A stretch of 64,000 nucleotides of DNA from assembly GCA_943788835.1 (NCBI GenBank), contig CALSRU010000004.1, positions 676,300 to 740,299 of the forward strand, in the 5' to 3' direction. This DNA is from an uncultured Pseudomonadales bacterium. Its GTDB lineage: Bacteria > Pseudomonadota > Gammaproteobacteria > Pseudomonadales > UBA7434. The translations under genes were made by a program, and so were the position numbers. Numbering within the stretch: position 1 is the stretch's first letter; every line of letters begins with the position of its first letter. Below are positions 9,728 to 19,207 of the stretch, piece after piece. The notes under the pieces are model-generated. The model was not told the origin of the DNA and made no database searches. It saw only the letters and a list, made by a program, of their open reading frames with translations.

Positions 9728-10152
9728 TGCGGCTCCATATCAGTGCGAAATGCACTAAGCAGAACAGTCGCGTGTTCGCTGCGCTGCAAAACAACATCTT
9801 GCGGGCGCACCAGTGCATCAATGCGTAATACTTTTTCATTAGCCGTTTCACTCACCGTAACCTGAACACTCCAATCGCGGTTAGCAACGGTAATAATTTC
9901 TTCATCGCTGCCAACCTCTGGAAACTCAGATTGAAGCAGCACAGTATTTATGGCGTATTCAGCAATTCCCAGAGCGGCAACCTTCTCATTCAGCTTACCC
10001 AGGTCGCTAGTGGCATAGCCAACACTGGACAACAAGGCAATGCCGGACAATGCCAAAACAGCCAACGCTACCATCACTTCAATTAGAGTAAATCCACGCT
10101 GGCGTGCTACCCCGCACAGCCGCCACAGTGTCATGCGCCGTAGGCAAGTCAT
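9724..10152 (-). CDS. gspI: Type II secretion minor pseudopilin GspI
   Basis: 142 residues, close to the family size. The leader ends at RQRG, followed by FTLIEVMVALAVLALSG with the conserved Glu at +5 and the GspI-type V/MVALAV core. A short globular domain follows (NTVLLQSEFP, WSVQVTV). It forms the pseudopilus tip complex with GspJ and GspK. The ATG overlaps the gspH stop and its own stop overlaps the gspJ start. Confidence 0.93.
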   Translation of the reverse strand: MTCLRRMTLWRLCGVARQRGFTLIEVMVALAVLALSGIALLSSVGYATSDLGKLNEKVAALGIAEYAINTVLLQSEFPEVGSDEEIITVANRDWSVQVTVSETANEKVLRIDALVRPQDVVLQRSEHATVLLSAFRTDMEPQ

Positions 10153-10940
10153 TGCGCACGCTCAGGCGTATTGAGCCCTTTAACTCGAGGCTGCGAAAAT
10201 CCGTCGGATAACACCTCATATGCCGCTCGCTGAGAGGGCCCATCGGCCGCTTCAAATCTCACACTAAACACCGATAACTCGCCGGAACTGAGCACTAAGA
10301 TTTGGGGCTTAACATCAACCGTTTTGACTTCATTGGTTTCGTTTTCGGCATCACCGTAGTCTACCGGTTCTACGTTTTCTCCGAACTCAATCTCAACAAC
10401 CTCACCGTCTCGCTCTTGGTCGTCGACGGGCATAGCAAAGCCCTCAACGCTTACACGCATAACCATACCGTCGGGTAATTTATGGGGTTTAAATGCTTGG
10501 GTCGCCTGGGGAATCCAACCGCCGTTCAATATATTCCAGCGCAAGACTTGATAACCACTGTCAGTGAAATGAAAACCAAATTCATTAGTAGTAAAAATGG
10601 CTTCATCGGATGCAGCTATCAGCAACGCCTGTAGACGCTCGGCTTCGGAAGAAACTTTGCGTTGAAAACTATCACCGATTGAAAGAACGACCATACCCGA
10701 AAAGAGCGCCAGCACCACCAAAACCACTAATAGCTCGATCAGTGTGAAACCGCCAGACTCATGACTAACAAGCCGTGCAGGCTTGTCACCGACCTTGTGA
10801 TGAACACAGCGCAGCCGACCAAAACTGAGGAAGGGTACCACGCCATTGTGAGCATATTTAAGAACAACCTTGGGAGTCAAAGAGTTTCTCTCGATTAATT
10901 TGCAGTGAAAAGCCGCTATTGCTCGTTGCGGCGCGGCCAT
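10149..10940 (-). CDS. gspH: Type II secretion minor pseudopilin GspH
   Basis: As drawn 263 residues, with the prepilin signal GG/FTLIELLVVLVVLALFSG cleaved after residue 64. A 64-residue leader is far longer than usual. There is no ATG between 10940 and the signal, but an in-frame GTG at 10844 and a TTG at 10880 would give more normal leaders; the ATG at 10940 has no good Shine-Dalgarno. The globular domain has the GspH-type NEFGFHF and GYQVLRW strands. GspH links the tip to the GspG body of the pseudopilus. It is 122 bases after gspG and overlaps gspI by ATGA. The product is firm, the start is not. Confidence 0.85.
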   Translation of the reverse strand: MAAPQRAIAAFHCKLIERNSLTPKVVLKYAHNGVVPFLSFGRLRCVHHKVGDKPARLVSHESGGFTLIELLVVLVVLALFSGMVVLSIGDSFQRKVSSEAERLQALLIAASDEAIFTTNEFGFHFTDSGYQVLRWNILNGGWIPQATQAFKPHKLPDGMVMRVSVEGFAMPVDDQERDGEVVEIEFGENVEPVDYGDAENETNEVKTVDVKPQILVLSSGELSVFSVRFEAADGPSQRAAYEVLSDGFSQPRVKGLNTPERAQ

Positions 10941-11062
10941 CGCTCAATGGAGCTGAGCGCCTCACTGCAAAGCAATTATATTGATTCTCATTTTCTCTAA
11001 ATCAACGGTCATACTCACAGGCCGATGATGCAACACAGCAGCCCAATAACCAAACCTAGCAA

Positions 11063-11572
11063 TCAATTACTCCAGACACTAATATCAGCGCTATAACCTT
11101 CACCACCCTCGCGACCATCGGCGCCTAGGCTGATAAGCTCGTAAGGCACTGAGCCATCACCAGGACTGTAGTAAACGTACTCGCCATCCCAAGGATCGAG
11201 GGGGATTTCGCTGCCTTTTAGATAACCTTGGCTATTCCAATTTTTAGGGACTGGCGAGGCACTAGGCTTGGCAATTAAAGCCTCAAGTGATTGGTCGGTG
11301 GTGGGATAAAAATGATTGTCTAGCTTATACATATCGAGCGCCGACGAGAGCGTAGCCATATCGGCCTTAGCGGTAGTAACACGAGCCTTATCCACCTGAC
11401 CAAGAACGTTAGGACCAATCAAGCCAATCAACAGCCCCATAATTACCACCACCACCAACACCTCAATAAGCGTAAAGCCAGCATGAATGCGGCTAGGTTT
11501 ATCAACGTTAGTGGCAGTTGCGGCTAGCCTGTGGTCTGCAGCAGGCTTGGCATTTTTTATGTTTGTTTTCAT
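11063..11572 (-). CDS. gspG: Type II secretion major pseudopilin GspG
   Basis: Main subunit of the pseudopilus. Signal HAG/FTLIEVLVVVVIMGLLIGL, then the family's conserved core: TLSSALDMYKLDNHFYPTT, the calcium-site loop DPWDGEYVYYSPG and GADGREGGEG. I place the start at ATG 11572 because AAGGAG lies about 13 bases upstream; an in-frame ATG at 11599 has no ribosome-binding site. Even so the leader before the cleavage site is about 32 residues, long for a pseudopilin. Separate from gspF by about 158 bases and from gspH by 122, so it may have its own promoter or a stabilised transcript, consistent with need for many copies. Confidence 0.95.
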   Translation of the reverse strand: MKTNIKNAKPAADHRLAATATNVDKPSRIHAGFTLIEVLVVVVIMGLLIGLIGPNVLGQVDKARVTTAKADMATLSSALDMYKLDNHFYPTTDQSLEALIAKPSASPVPKNWNSQGYLKGSEIPLDPWDGEYVYYSPGDGSVPYELISLGADGREGGEGYSADISVWSN

Positions 11573-11730
11573 TGCAGTAGAAGAACTCCTTTGAGTCATT
11601 AATTGTAAAAACTATCACCTAACAAAGAAACTATATAGAAACAAGCAACGCTCCCTTCACTACACAGCTCTTGGCATCTGTCATTATTTGTTAAAACACG
11701 CTAAGTGCAACCAGCGCCGTGTATTAATCG

Positions 11731-12951
11731 TTAAACGATTGTGTTCAGATTGACAATTGGCAACAAAATCGCCAACACAATAACAAACACGCAAACGCCC
11801 ATAAATAAAAGCATAACCGGCTCAAGTATCCCTAGCATTACGCCTATAAGCGCTTCAAGATCACGCTGCTGAGCAGTCGCGGTGCGAGAGAGCATTTGGT
11901 CGAGCTCCCCACTTTGCTCACCACTTGCAATCATATGCAACATAATAGGTGGAAAGTAACCGTCTTTCGACAGCGCTTGATTAAGACTGGTACCCTCTTT
12001 AACTTGCTGAGTGGCCTCCGAAATTTGCCGACGCAGCCAATGGTTTTCAAGCACTTGCCCAGCGATTTTCAGAGCTTCCACTAATGGGACACCAGAAGCT
12101 GTCAAAATACTCAGTGTACTGGCAAATTGTGCCGTATTCGTACCGCGGACTAATCGCCCAATTAATGGCAGACTGAGCAAACGGCGATCCCACGACAGCC
12201 GCATTTCAGGCCGCCGCAAAGCTCCCCTCAATACAAAGGAAAACACCACTAACACTGTCACAACAAGCCAGCCTTTACTTGAAATAAAATCGCTGCTGGC
12301 GATCAGTGCGCGCGTAATCCAAGGCAAAGCCGCACCCTGCGTATTAAATACTTTAACCACATCCGGCACTACAAACACCATGAGTAGCACAACAACGCCA
12401 ATAGCCATGCAAAATAAGATAGCCGGATAGATCATAGCCATTTGTATCTTTTGCCGTGACGCCTGCGATGACTCAGTGTAATCAGCCAGCTTCTCGAGGA
12501 TGGCATCGAGATAGCCCGCCGACTCACCTGCGGCTACTGTTGAGCGATACAAATCGGAAAACGCCTGCGGGAATTCACCCAACGCATCGGCTAGCGTGTA
12601 GCCTTCCAATACTTTTGCACGCACGGCCATTAAGATACCGTTGATACGTGCCTTATCAGATTGTTTGGCGACGGTTCCCAATGCTTCTTCAAGTGGAATA
12701 CCAGCCTGCACCAAAGTTGCTAACTGGCGCGTAATTAAAGCTAGGTCGGCTACTTTTAGCGAGGGCCTCCCGAAACTAAACCCACCAGAGACCTCGTTGC
12801 GCGACTCAGAGTGAGCGGCCGGTGCCACTTCCATGGGCATGAGTGATTGCTCGCGCAGCATCTGGCGAACCGCCCGCGCACTATCTGCGTCGAGCACACC
12901 TTTTTTTTGCTTGCCATCTCGAGACAACGCAACATATGTAAATGCAGCCAC
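11731..12951 (-). CDS. gspF: Type II secretion inner-membrane protein GspF
   Basis: 406 residues, the normal length. Two repeated T2SSF domains, each followed by hydrophobic helices; conserved blocks include LALITRQLATLVQAGIPLEE, AVAAGESAGYLD and ASGEQSGELDQML. GspF is the polytopic platform protein contacting the GspE ATPase. The start is a GTG preceded at 8 bases by a perfect AGGAGG (12960-12965) that overlaps the gspE stop, so gspE and gspF are closely coupled (3-base gap). Confidence 0.96.
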   Translation of the reverse strand: MAAFTYVALSRDGKQKKGVLDADSARAVRQMLREQSLMPMEVAPAAHSESRNEVSGGFSFGRPSLKVADLALITRQLATLVQAGIPLEEALGTVAKQSDKARINGILMAVRAKVLEGYTLADALGEFPQAFSDLYRSTVAAGESAGYLDAILEKLADYTESSQASRQKIQMAMIYPAILFCMAIGVVVLLMVFVVPDVVKVFNTQGAALPWITRALIASSDFISSKGWLVVTVLVVFSFVLRGALRRPEMRLSWDRRLLSLPLIGRLVRGTNTAQFASTLSILTASGVPLVEALKIAGQVLENHWLRRQISEATQQVKEGTSLNQALSKDGYFPPIMLHMIASGEQSGELDQMLSRTATAQQRDLEALIGVMLGILEPVMLLFMGVCVFVIVLAILLPIVNLNTIV

Positions 12952-12954
12952 GCC

Positions 12955-14505
12955 CTACCCCTCCTGGGTAACTCGAAGAATTTCTTCTACGGTGGTCAGC
13001 CCTGCAAGCACCTGAGTAATGCCATCAGCCATAATACCGCGACTGACCAAACGAGCCTGAGCAGTCATTTCTTCTTCTGAGGCCTTGTCATGGATCATGC
13101 GGCGCAGATCACTATCGATACCCACCACTTCATAAATACCACGCCGACCCCGATAGCCAAGATTATTGCATTTAGGACAGCCCACTGGGCGAAACATCGA
13201 ATGCGGATCGTGCTCCTCGATTTTTAACAGCGCTCGTTCTTTTGCATCAGGCAAGTAAGGCTCTTTGCAATCTGGGCACAATACACGCACCAGACGCTGT
13301 GCAACTAACCCCACCAAGCTAGAGGAAAGCAAGAAAGGCTCAACACCCATGTCATACATTCGGGTGACCGCGCCTATGGCCGTATTCGTATGCAACGTAC
13401 TGAGTACCAAGTGGCCGGTTAAACTTGCCTGCACGGCAATGTCGGCTGTTTCAATATCGCGAATCTCGCCCACCATAACGACATCGGGATCTTGCCTAAG
13501 CATCGCCCGCAAGCCTCTAGCGAACGTCATATCGGCCTTATTGTTGACCTGTGTTTGACCGATGCCTTCGAGGTTATACTCGATGGGATCTTCAACCGTA
13601 AGAATGTTTCTAGAGCTATGATTGAGCTCTGTTAGCCCTGCATAAAGTGTGGTGGTTTTACCTGAACCCGTGGGACCCGTTACCAGAACGATACCATGAG
13701 GGCGATGCAGGATATCGCGCAAACGAGACATGTCATCTTTATCCATGCCAAGAGAAGTCAACTTAAGTCGGCCCGCTTGCTTATCGAGCAAGCGCATCAC
13801 CACACGCTCGCCATTGCTCGATGGCATAGTCGAAACACGCAGATCAATTTCGCGCCCACCAATCCGAATGGAAATACGCCCATCTTGCGGAACACGTTTC
13901 TCGGCAATATCCAGCTTTGCCATCACCTTAATACGAGAAACCAGTAGCGGTGCCAAAACGCGTTTAGGCTCTACCACTTCACGCAATACCCCATCGACAC
14001 GGTATCGAACAACCAAGCGCTTTTCGAACGTTTCAATATGTATGTCTGAGGCATTTTCTTTTACGGCCTCGGTCAGTAGAGCGTTGATCAGTCGAATAAT
14101 CGGCGCATCATCTTCTTGCTCAAGTAGATCTTCAGATTCGGGCACAGAATCAGCCAAGCTGGCTAAATCCATTTCATCGCCTAAATCTTCAACCATTTGC
14201 ATGGCTTCGTTGTTCCGACTTTCGTAAGCCTGCGTGAGACGCTCCTCAAATTCATCCTCACTGACCATCGTACAACCAAACGGACGACCTAAAAAACGCT
14301 GAATTTCTGCAACGACACTGTGGTGGATTGATTCTTTATGAAAAAGCCTAAGACTATTACCGTCGTCCATCACGTACGCGCCGCACCGTTTAGCAAACGG
14401 AAACGGCAATAATGGCCTAGTCGAACTGGGCTCTTCATACACTTCGCTGGGCTTCTCAGCGGTGTCCGCGTCGGCGCCAAGCAATGAATTTATATAACTC
14501 TCCAA
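12955..14505 (-). CDS. gspE: Type II secretion ATPase GspE
   Basis: 516 residues. Powers pseudopilus growth from the cytoplasmic face. N-terminal GspE domain (about 30-130), Walker A GPTGSGKT at 277-284, Asp box near 305-310, Walker B VVMVGEIRD at 342-350, His box HLVLSTLHTNT at 365-375, and the tetracysteine zinc site Cys410/413 and Cys443/446 that marks GspE rather than GspE-lacking type IV pilus ATPases. The start is probably a TTG at 14505, with AGGG about nine bases upstream. First gene of the leftward run, divergent from gspC. Confidence 0.96.
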   Translation of the reverse strand: MESYINSLLGADADTAEKPSEVYEEPSSTRPLLPFPFAKRCGAYVMDDGNSLRLFHKESIHHSVVAEIQRFLGRPFGCTMVSEDEFEERLTQAYESRNNEAMQMVEDLGDEMDLASLADSVPESEDLLEQEDDAPIIRLINALLTEAVKENASDIHIETFEKRLVVRYRVDGVLREVVEPKRVLAPLLVSRIKVMAKLDIAEKRVPQDGRISIRIGGREIDLRVSTMPSSNGERVVMRLLDKQAGRLKLTSLGMDKDDMSRLRDILHRPHGIVLVTGPTGSGKTTTLYAGLTELNHSSRNILTVEDPIEYNLEGIGQTQVNNKADMTFARGLRAMLRQDPDVVMVGEIRDIETADIAVQASLTGHLVLSTLHTNTAIGAVTRMYDMGVEPFLLSSSLVGLVAQRLVRVLCPDCKEPYLPDAKERALLKIEEHDPHSMFRPVGCPKCNNLGYRGRRGIYEVVGIDSDLRRMIHDKASEEEMTAQARLVSRGIMADGITQVLAGLTTVEEILRVTQEG

Positions 14506-14963
14506 GCTTAAATCCCTAACTGATGCAAAATAGATATTTTCAACGGTCGATCATCGCGTCGAGCTAGCGATTGTCGCCAGGTGTACAACTATTGACCTGC
14601 CAAGATGTCCCTCTATGCTCACCTGATACGCAGTTTAGGCGCTTCAAATCCATTGTTAGTTTAGCTGCGATTAGGTTAAATTGTCACAACCGAAGCGACA
14701 TTGCAGCACTCATTAAAGATTGTGCCATAAATGGCTGGAATATATCGACTTTCGATGAATTTTTACCAACTATCGAAACCTTTCCAAGCCGTCTCCGTCT
14801 ATAATAATTCCTAGACAACTAAATTTACTACCTATCGCACCCTGCAGTATGCAATTACGCCCAAGCGTCAAACTGATCCACAAACTGCATTGGTATGGAC
14901 GGGTAGCTAAACGCCCACGCTAGTGACACCAACCGTTAACAACTTATCTGGCCACTAATTTCG
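14506..14963. promoter_or_regulatory. Divergent gspE / gspC intergenic region
   Basis: 458 bases between the two divergently transcribed secretion operons, so promoters for both should lie here. A TATAAT at 14800-14805 on the plus strand is a reasonable -10 candidate for gspC-gspD, though I find no convincing -35 at the right spacing. A 77-codon plus-strand reading frame (14571-14804) shows no recognisable family and no ribosome-binding site, and I do not call it. Confidence 0.4.
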
Positions 14964-15566
14964 ATGTCCTTAAGCCTTCACAGCCTTACCAACAATCCAG
15001 TTATCATGGCTGGTGCTGCACTTGTGACAGCAGTAGGCTTGGCTACAGCTGCCAGCTTCGCTATTTTATTAACAGCGCTACTCTACAGCCCCGACATCAA
15101 CTTTCAAATAAGCGCCGGCGAGACACCTACCAACACGATCAACCCGGAAGACATAGGGCAACGCAATTTCTTTGGCTTAGCACAAGCCGCACCAAGCATC
15201 ATTGTGGAAGATTTACCGGAAACCAAACTCGAACTCAAATTGCGCGGCGCGTTCACCGCCGTTGATAAGGCTAATGCTGGGGCCATCATAGAAGACGATA
15301 GAAAGGTCGCGCATCATTATGCCATCGGTGACGAAGTACCCGGCGATGCCACACTGCGAGCAATATATGCCGATCGAGTAGTACTTGCTCGCAACGGCTT
15401 ACTCGAGACACTTTACTTTCCAGATGAAATCGACACGAGCGGCATCAATACGCGGCGCAACATCAACGCTTCGAACGGCGGCGCTAACAGCGCAGATTCC
15501 GAAGCGAATAAACAACGCCGAGACGCCATTCGCGATCGTATTCGCCAGCTACGTGGACGTAAATGA
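14964..15566 (+). CDS. gspC: Type II secretion protein GspC, short form without PDZ domain
   Basis: 200 residues. One membrane helix at about 14-40, then the homology region: RNFFGLAQ and the strand-rich LELKLRGAFTA, AGAIIEDDRKVAHHYAIGDEV, LRAIYADRVVLARNGLLETL. GspC bridges the inner-membrane platform to the N0 domain of GspD. After the homology region there is only a linker and a very basic helix (RRDAIRDRIRQLRGRK); the PDZ or coiled-coil domain of longer GspC proteins (270-300 residues) is absent. Its stop overlaps the first gspD ATG. Confidence 0.92.
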   Translation: MSLSLHSLTNNPVIMAGAALVTAVGLATAASFAILLTALLYSPDINFQISAGETPTNTINPEDIGQRNFFGLAQAAPSIIVEDLPETKLELKLRGAFTAVDKANAGAIIEDDRKVAHHYAIGDEVPGDATLRAIYADRVVLARNGLLETLYFPDEIDTSGINTRRNINASNGGANSADSEANKQRRDAIRDRIRQLRGRK

Positions 15567-17701
15567 CCAATATGAACTGCTCACATCATCAGAAGCCAGC
15601 TATGTTGAAAACACTCTTATTGCTCGTTGTATCGCTTTTTTGTGCAGTGCATTCCCTGGCACAAACTGACACAAGCAACAACGACGGCTCAACATCCAAT
15701 GAAGAGGTTGTTGCAGCAACCGATAGCTCAATTAAACAAGAAGATTCACCGCAACCCGCCATCGCCCCAGATGAAGTATCACTCCAGCTAATAGGCCAAA
15801 GCCAAGCGACCCAAAAAGCACCTGAACAATTCACCATGAATATGCGCGAGGCCGACATCCGTGGTTTTGTGCAGTGGATTGCCGATAGAACACAAAAAAA
15901 TATTATTGTGCATCGCAGTGTCCGTGGCACGGTAACCGTCATTTCCTCGCGACCAGTATCACCCGATGAAGCCTACGAGCTCTTCTTAACTGTACTGGCA
16001 CTCAACGGCTTTGCCGCTGTCGATTCCGAGGGCACTATTATGGTGGTGCCTGATGCCGATGCCAAAACTAGCGACATCCCGTTTGCCGGCAACGAGGCGC
16101 GCCGCGGAGAAATTGTCACCGCAATTATCAGCCTCGAGCACACCGAGGCTAGCGAGTTTGTTGCCAGCTTAAAGCCGCTTATTCCGGCTTCGGCATACCT
16201 TAGCGCCTACCAAAAAACCAACTCATTAATTGTTGCCGACACGGCCCGTAGCATAGAAAAAATTAAGCAAATTATCGCGATTTTGGATCGCGCCGAAGGC
16301 GAGATTGATCTTGAGATCATTCCTATTGTGCACGCGTCAGCCGATGACATTCTTAATGTGATCAAATCGGTCGCAACTGCACTTGAAGGCGGCACTGCGA
16401 AAGAAAGTGCCAAAATCGACTTTGCGGTCGACAAGCGCTCGAATTCGATACTCATTACTGGCAATAAGAAAAAACGCACCCAAATTAAAAAGGTCATCGC
16501 GAGGCTCGACAGGCCACTCGACGGCAACAGTAATACTCAGGTAATCTACCTCAACTATATTGAAGCCGCTGAAATTACCGGCATTCTGCAGAGTGTGGGT
16601 GACAGCATGCTCAAGGAAACTAAAACCGAAGATATTAAAAGCTTTAGCATTGAATCTAGCGAGGCTAACAACGCACTGGTCATTTCAGCCCCTCCCTCGC
16701 TGATGGAAAATATTAAATCGATCATTTCGCAACTCGATATTCAGCGAGCACAGGTATTAATAGAAGCAGTGCTCGTTCAGGTTTCAGGGGATGCGGGCGA
16801 TGACTTTGGCGTGGTGTGGGGTGCATCCGAAATTTATGAAACCAATCCAAACGGAGCGGTAGCTGCTGTCAACACAGGAAGCGCTGCCGCAAACCCAGGC
16901 GGATTGCTTAGCGGAGGCCTTGCCAGTGATGATGGCTTAAGCTCTAACGAATTAGCGGCGGGGCTCATCAGCAACTCAGGCTTGTCATTCGGTTATTTAA
17001 AAGACGGCAATTTAATTGGCGCTCTACAGGCCATATCTACTCGCAATAAATCCAACATACTTTCTACGCCTACCATCGTCGCGATGGACAATGAAGAAGC
17101 TAGCTTGCTAGTGGGGCAAAATGTGCCATTTATTACCGGCAGTTCAACCTCGTCAGGTTCAAGCGTCGTCAACCCATTTCAAACAGTGCAGCGCCAAGAT
17201 GTAGGTATTTCATTAACGGTTACACCACGCATCAATCAGGGCGACTCAATCACTTTAGACATTGACCAAAAAACTGAAAACGTTTCAGAGAACACCACAG
17301 GCGGCGCGGTGGATTTGATCACCGACAAAGCCGAAATCAAAACCAGCGTTTTAATTAAAGACGGCCAGGTTTTAGTGCTTGGAGGCCTGATTCGCGAAGA
17401 CAAAATCACCAACCGAACGCAGGTGCCTATTTTGGGCAGCATTCCCTACGTAGGCCGCCTTTTTAGCTCTTACTCAGACAGCAAGAGTAAAAACAATCTA
17501 ATGGTGTTTTTACGGCCCACCATACTCAAAGACCAAATGCAGATTTCAGGGCTCACCTCTCAGCGCTACGCTTTTATGCGTGAAAAACAATTACAGAAGG
17601 CCATGAGCGCATTCATAAAATACTCAGACAGACCGCTGATGCAAGAGTTCGATACTTTTTCGCCGCGAGTGCTTGAAGATATTGAGGACGCTGCCGAATA
17701 A
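15563..17701 (+). CDS. gspD: Type II secretion outer-membrane secretin GspD
   Basis: 712 residues. Signal peptide (LLLLVVSLFCAVHSLAQ) without a lipobox Cys, N0 domain (NMREADIRGFVQWIADRTQKN), three N1-N3 repeats, and the secretin domain with the gate and the signature VPILGSIPYVGRLF starting at about 621. Forms the multimeric outer-membrane pore. Start at 15563 gives an ATGA overlap with gspC; ATG at 15602 would give a more compact signal peptide and cannot be excluded. Lacking a lipobox, it likely needs GspA/GspB rather than lipid modification for placement, in keeping with those genes at the far end of the locus. Confidence 0.96.
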   Translation: MTNMNCSHHQKPAMLKTLLLLVVSLFCAVHSLAQTDTSNNDGSTSNEEVVAATDSSIKQEDSPQPAIAPDEVSLQLIGQSQATQKAPEQFTMNMREADIRGFVQWIADRTQKNIIVHRSVRGTVTVISSRPVSPDEAYELFLTVLALNGFAAVDSEGTIMVVPDADAKTSDIPFAGNEARRGEIVTAIISLEHTEASEFVASLKPLIPASAYLSAYQKTNSLIVADTARSIEKIKQIIAILDRAEGEIDLEIIPIVHASADDILNVIKSVATALEGGTAKESAKIDFAVDKRSNSILITGNKKKRTQIKKVIARLDRPLDGNSNTQVIYLNYIEAAEITGILQSVGDSMLKETKTEDIKSFSIESSEANNALVISAPPSLMENIKSIISQLDIQRAQVLIEAVLVQVSGDAGDDFGVVWGASEIYETNPNGAVAAVNTGSAAANPGGLLSGGLASDDGLSSNELAAGLISNSGLSFGYLKDGNLIGALQAISTRNKSNILSTPTIVAMDNEEASLLVGQNVPFITGSSTSSGSSVVNPFQTVQRQDVGISLTVTPRINQGDSITLDIDQKTENVSENTTGGAVDLITDKAEIKTSVLIKDGQVLVLGGLIREDKITNRTQVPILGSIPYVGRLFSSYSDSKSKNNLMVFLRPTILKDQMQISGLTSQRYAFMREKQLQKAMSAFIKYSDRPLMQEFDTFSPRVLEDIEDAAE

Positions 17702-17777
17702 TTTGCCATTGCCTAATTTGCAACTTAGCCCGTTAAAGCTCAGATCAACTTAGCTCAGCAAGGACTGCCGGGCCTAT

Positions 17778-18788
17778 CTAACCCACCGACAAATCAGCGG
17801 CGAACGGTGCCAAGCCAAATACGCCGCCGGTATGCACAAAAATTAGATTTTCTTCATCGGCAAACCGACCTTGGCGCATCTCTTTTAGCAACCCATCGAA
17901 GGCTTTTCCCGTGTATACCGGGTCGAGCACAACGCCTTCGAGTGCACCTAACATTTTGATAGTGTCAAAAACATCCTTATCTGCCTGGCCGTAACCGGCA
18001 CCCACATAACCATCAATAACATGAATACCCAAGAGGCTTTGCTTTAGGTGGGCAGACGCATCGGGATAGATTTTTCGCCACTGTTCAACATCGGCAGACA
18101 CTTTATTAACGAAGTAATCCTCGTCATCACAGACATTGATGCCGTATACCCTTGCCGCGGGGCAATACATTGCAGCACCAACAGTCAGGCCCGCCTGAGT
18201 ACCCCCAGAGCCACTGGCACAAATAATTGATGTGGGATTAAATTGGTGTGCCAGACAATCGTCCATGAGCTCTCGCGTTGCATCGATATAACCCCATATA
18301 CCGATGCCATTGCTACCACCGGTTGGAATTGCAAGCGCCTTTTTCCCCAAGCGCTCGTAATGATCAATTTGGCGCTGAAAAATATCATCTAAACTAGCAA
18401 AATACTCTTTTGGTGGCGCAAACTCTATTGAAGCTCCAGCCAGCTCATCAAGTAGTTGATTGCCTTGCGCAGGCTGCCCATGCTCGGGCGTACCCCGAAG
18501 AATTAAATGACAGGCGAATCCCAATTGAGCCGCCGCTAGTGCCGTAGCACGACAGTGATTGGATTGAATCCCGCCACAGGTGATGACGGCGTCAAAACCC
18601 TCAAGCTGGGCCTGCGCCAAAATAAACTCGAGCTTCCGTACCTTGTTGCCCGACAATGTCGCGCCGGTCATATCATCGCGCTTGAGCCAAATTAACGGAC
18701 CACCCTCACGATGCTGCAATCGATGCAACGGTTGCAAAGGTGTGGGTAGTTGGGCTAGAGGTAGTCGCGGCGGATACTTGAGCATCAC
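17778..18788 (-). CDS. PLP-dependent D-cysteine desulfhydrase / ACC deaminase family enzyme
   Basis: 336 residues, fold type II PLP enzyme. The cofactor lysine lies in SGNKVRKLEF (Lys49), with the substrate loop IQSNHCRATA, the phosphate-binding SGSGGTQAG and the C-terminal LDPVYTGKA and FVHTGG blocks. This layout matches bacterial DcyD (D-cysteine to pyruvate, sulfide and ammonia) and the ACC deaminase relatives. I cannot settle the substrate from sequence; D-cysteine desulfhydrase is more likely outside rhizosphere bacteria. It converges with gspD and lies 31 bases after yajC, probably at the end of that leftward run. Confidence 0.87.
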   Translation of the reverse strand: MMLKYPPRLPLAQLPTPLQPLHRLQHREGGPLIWLKRDDMTGATLSGNKVRKLEFILAQAQLEGFDAVITCGGIQSNHCRATALAAAQLGFACHLILRGTPEHGQPAQGNQLLDELAGASIEFAPPKEYFASLDDIFQRQIDHYERLGKKALAIPTGGSNGIGIWGYIDATRELMDDCLAHQFNPTSIICASGSGGTQAGLTVGAAMYCPAARVYGINVCDDEDYFVNKVSADVEQWRKIYPDASAHLKQSLLGIHVIDGYVGAGYGQADKDVFDTIKMLGALEGVVLDPVYTGKAFDGLLKEMRQGRFADEENLIFVHTGGVFGLAPFAADLSVG

Positions 18789-18819
18789 TACTGACTTACA
18801 CTGCTATCAGCAAAGCAGC

Positions 18820-19152
18820 CTAAATAGCCTTTAAAGTCCCTTTAGGTAAAACCGCATGGACAGCGACTTTTTGAAATTTCAACTCTACACCATCAGCTGC
18901 CTGAACAACCAAATAATCGCCGTCAATTTTAATAACCTTACCGAGCAAGCCGCTAGTCATGACGACCTCATCACCCTTAGATACGTTATTAACTAACTGT
19001 TCATGCTCTTTTTGACGTTTACGCTGTGGTCGAATAATGATGAACCAGAAAAAAATAAATAGGCCGAGCATAAAAATCAAAGAGACCATTGGACTACCAC
19101 TGGGCTGTGGGCCACCTTGGGCGTAGGCATTACTAATAAAAAAACTCATCAA
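18820..19152 (-). CDS. yajC: YajC-type preprotein translocase accessory subunit
   Basis: 110 residues with the family hallmarks: MMSFFISNAYAQ at the N-terminus, a single membrane helix (about 22-40), then IIRPQRKRQKEHEQLVNNVSKGDEVVMTSGLLG. YajC associates with SecDF-YidC in the inner membrane. AGGAAAG stands upstream of the start. The context is unusual: yajC normally sits between tgt and secD, whereas here it is between bcp and a PLP enzyme, so it is either a relocated gene or a second copy. Confidence 0.95.
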   Translation of the reverse strand: MMSFFISNAYAQGGPQPSGSPMVSLIFMLGLFIFFWFIIIRPQRKRQKEHEQLVNNVSKGDEVVMTSGLLGKVIKIDGDYLVVQAADGVELKFQKVAVHAVLPKGTLKAI

Positions 19153-19207
19153 AACTTTCCTCGTGGTTTACATCATCAACTAACAAAATAAATTTGGGTA
19201 AAACTGT

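Noticed and set aside
14571-14804. 77-codon plus-strand frame between gspE and gspC
   Set aside because: No ribosome-binding site, no family resemblance, and it covers the expected divergent promoters.
4595-17701. Type IV pilus or MSHA locus instead of type II secretion
   Set aside because: GspC, GspK, GspL, GspM and the GspG calcium loop are all specific to type II secretion.
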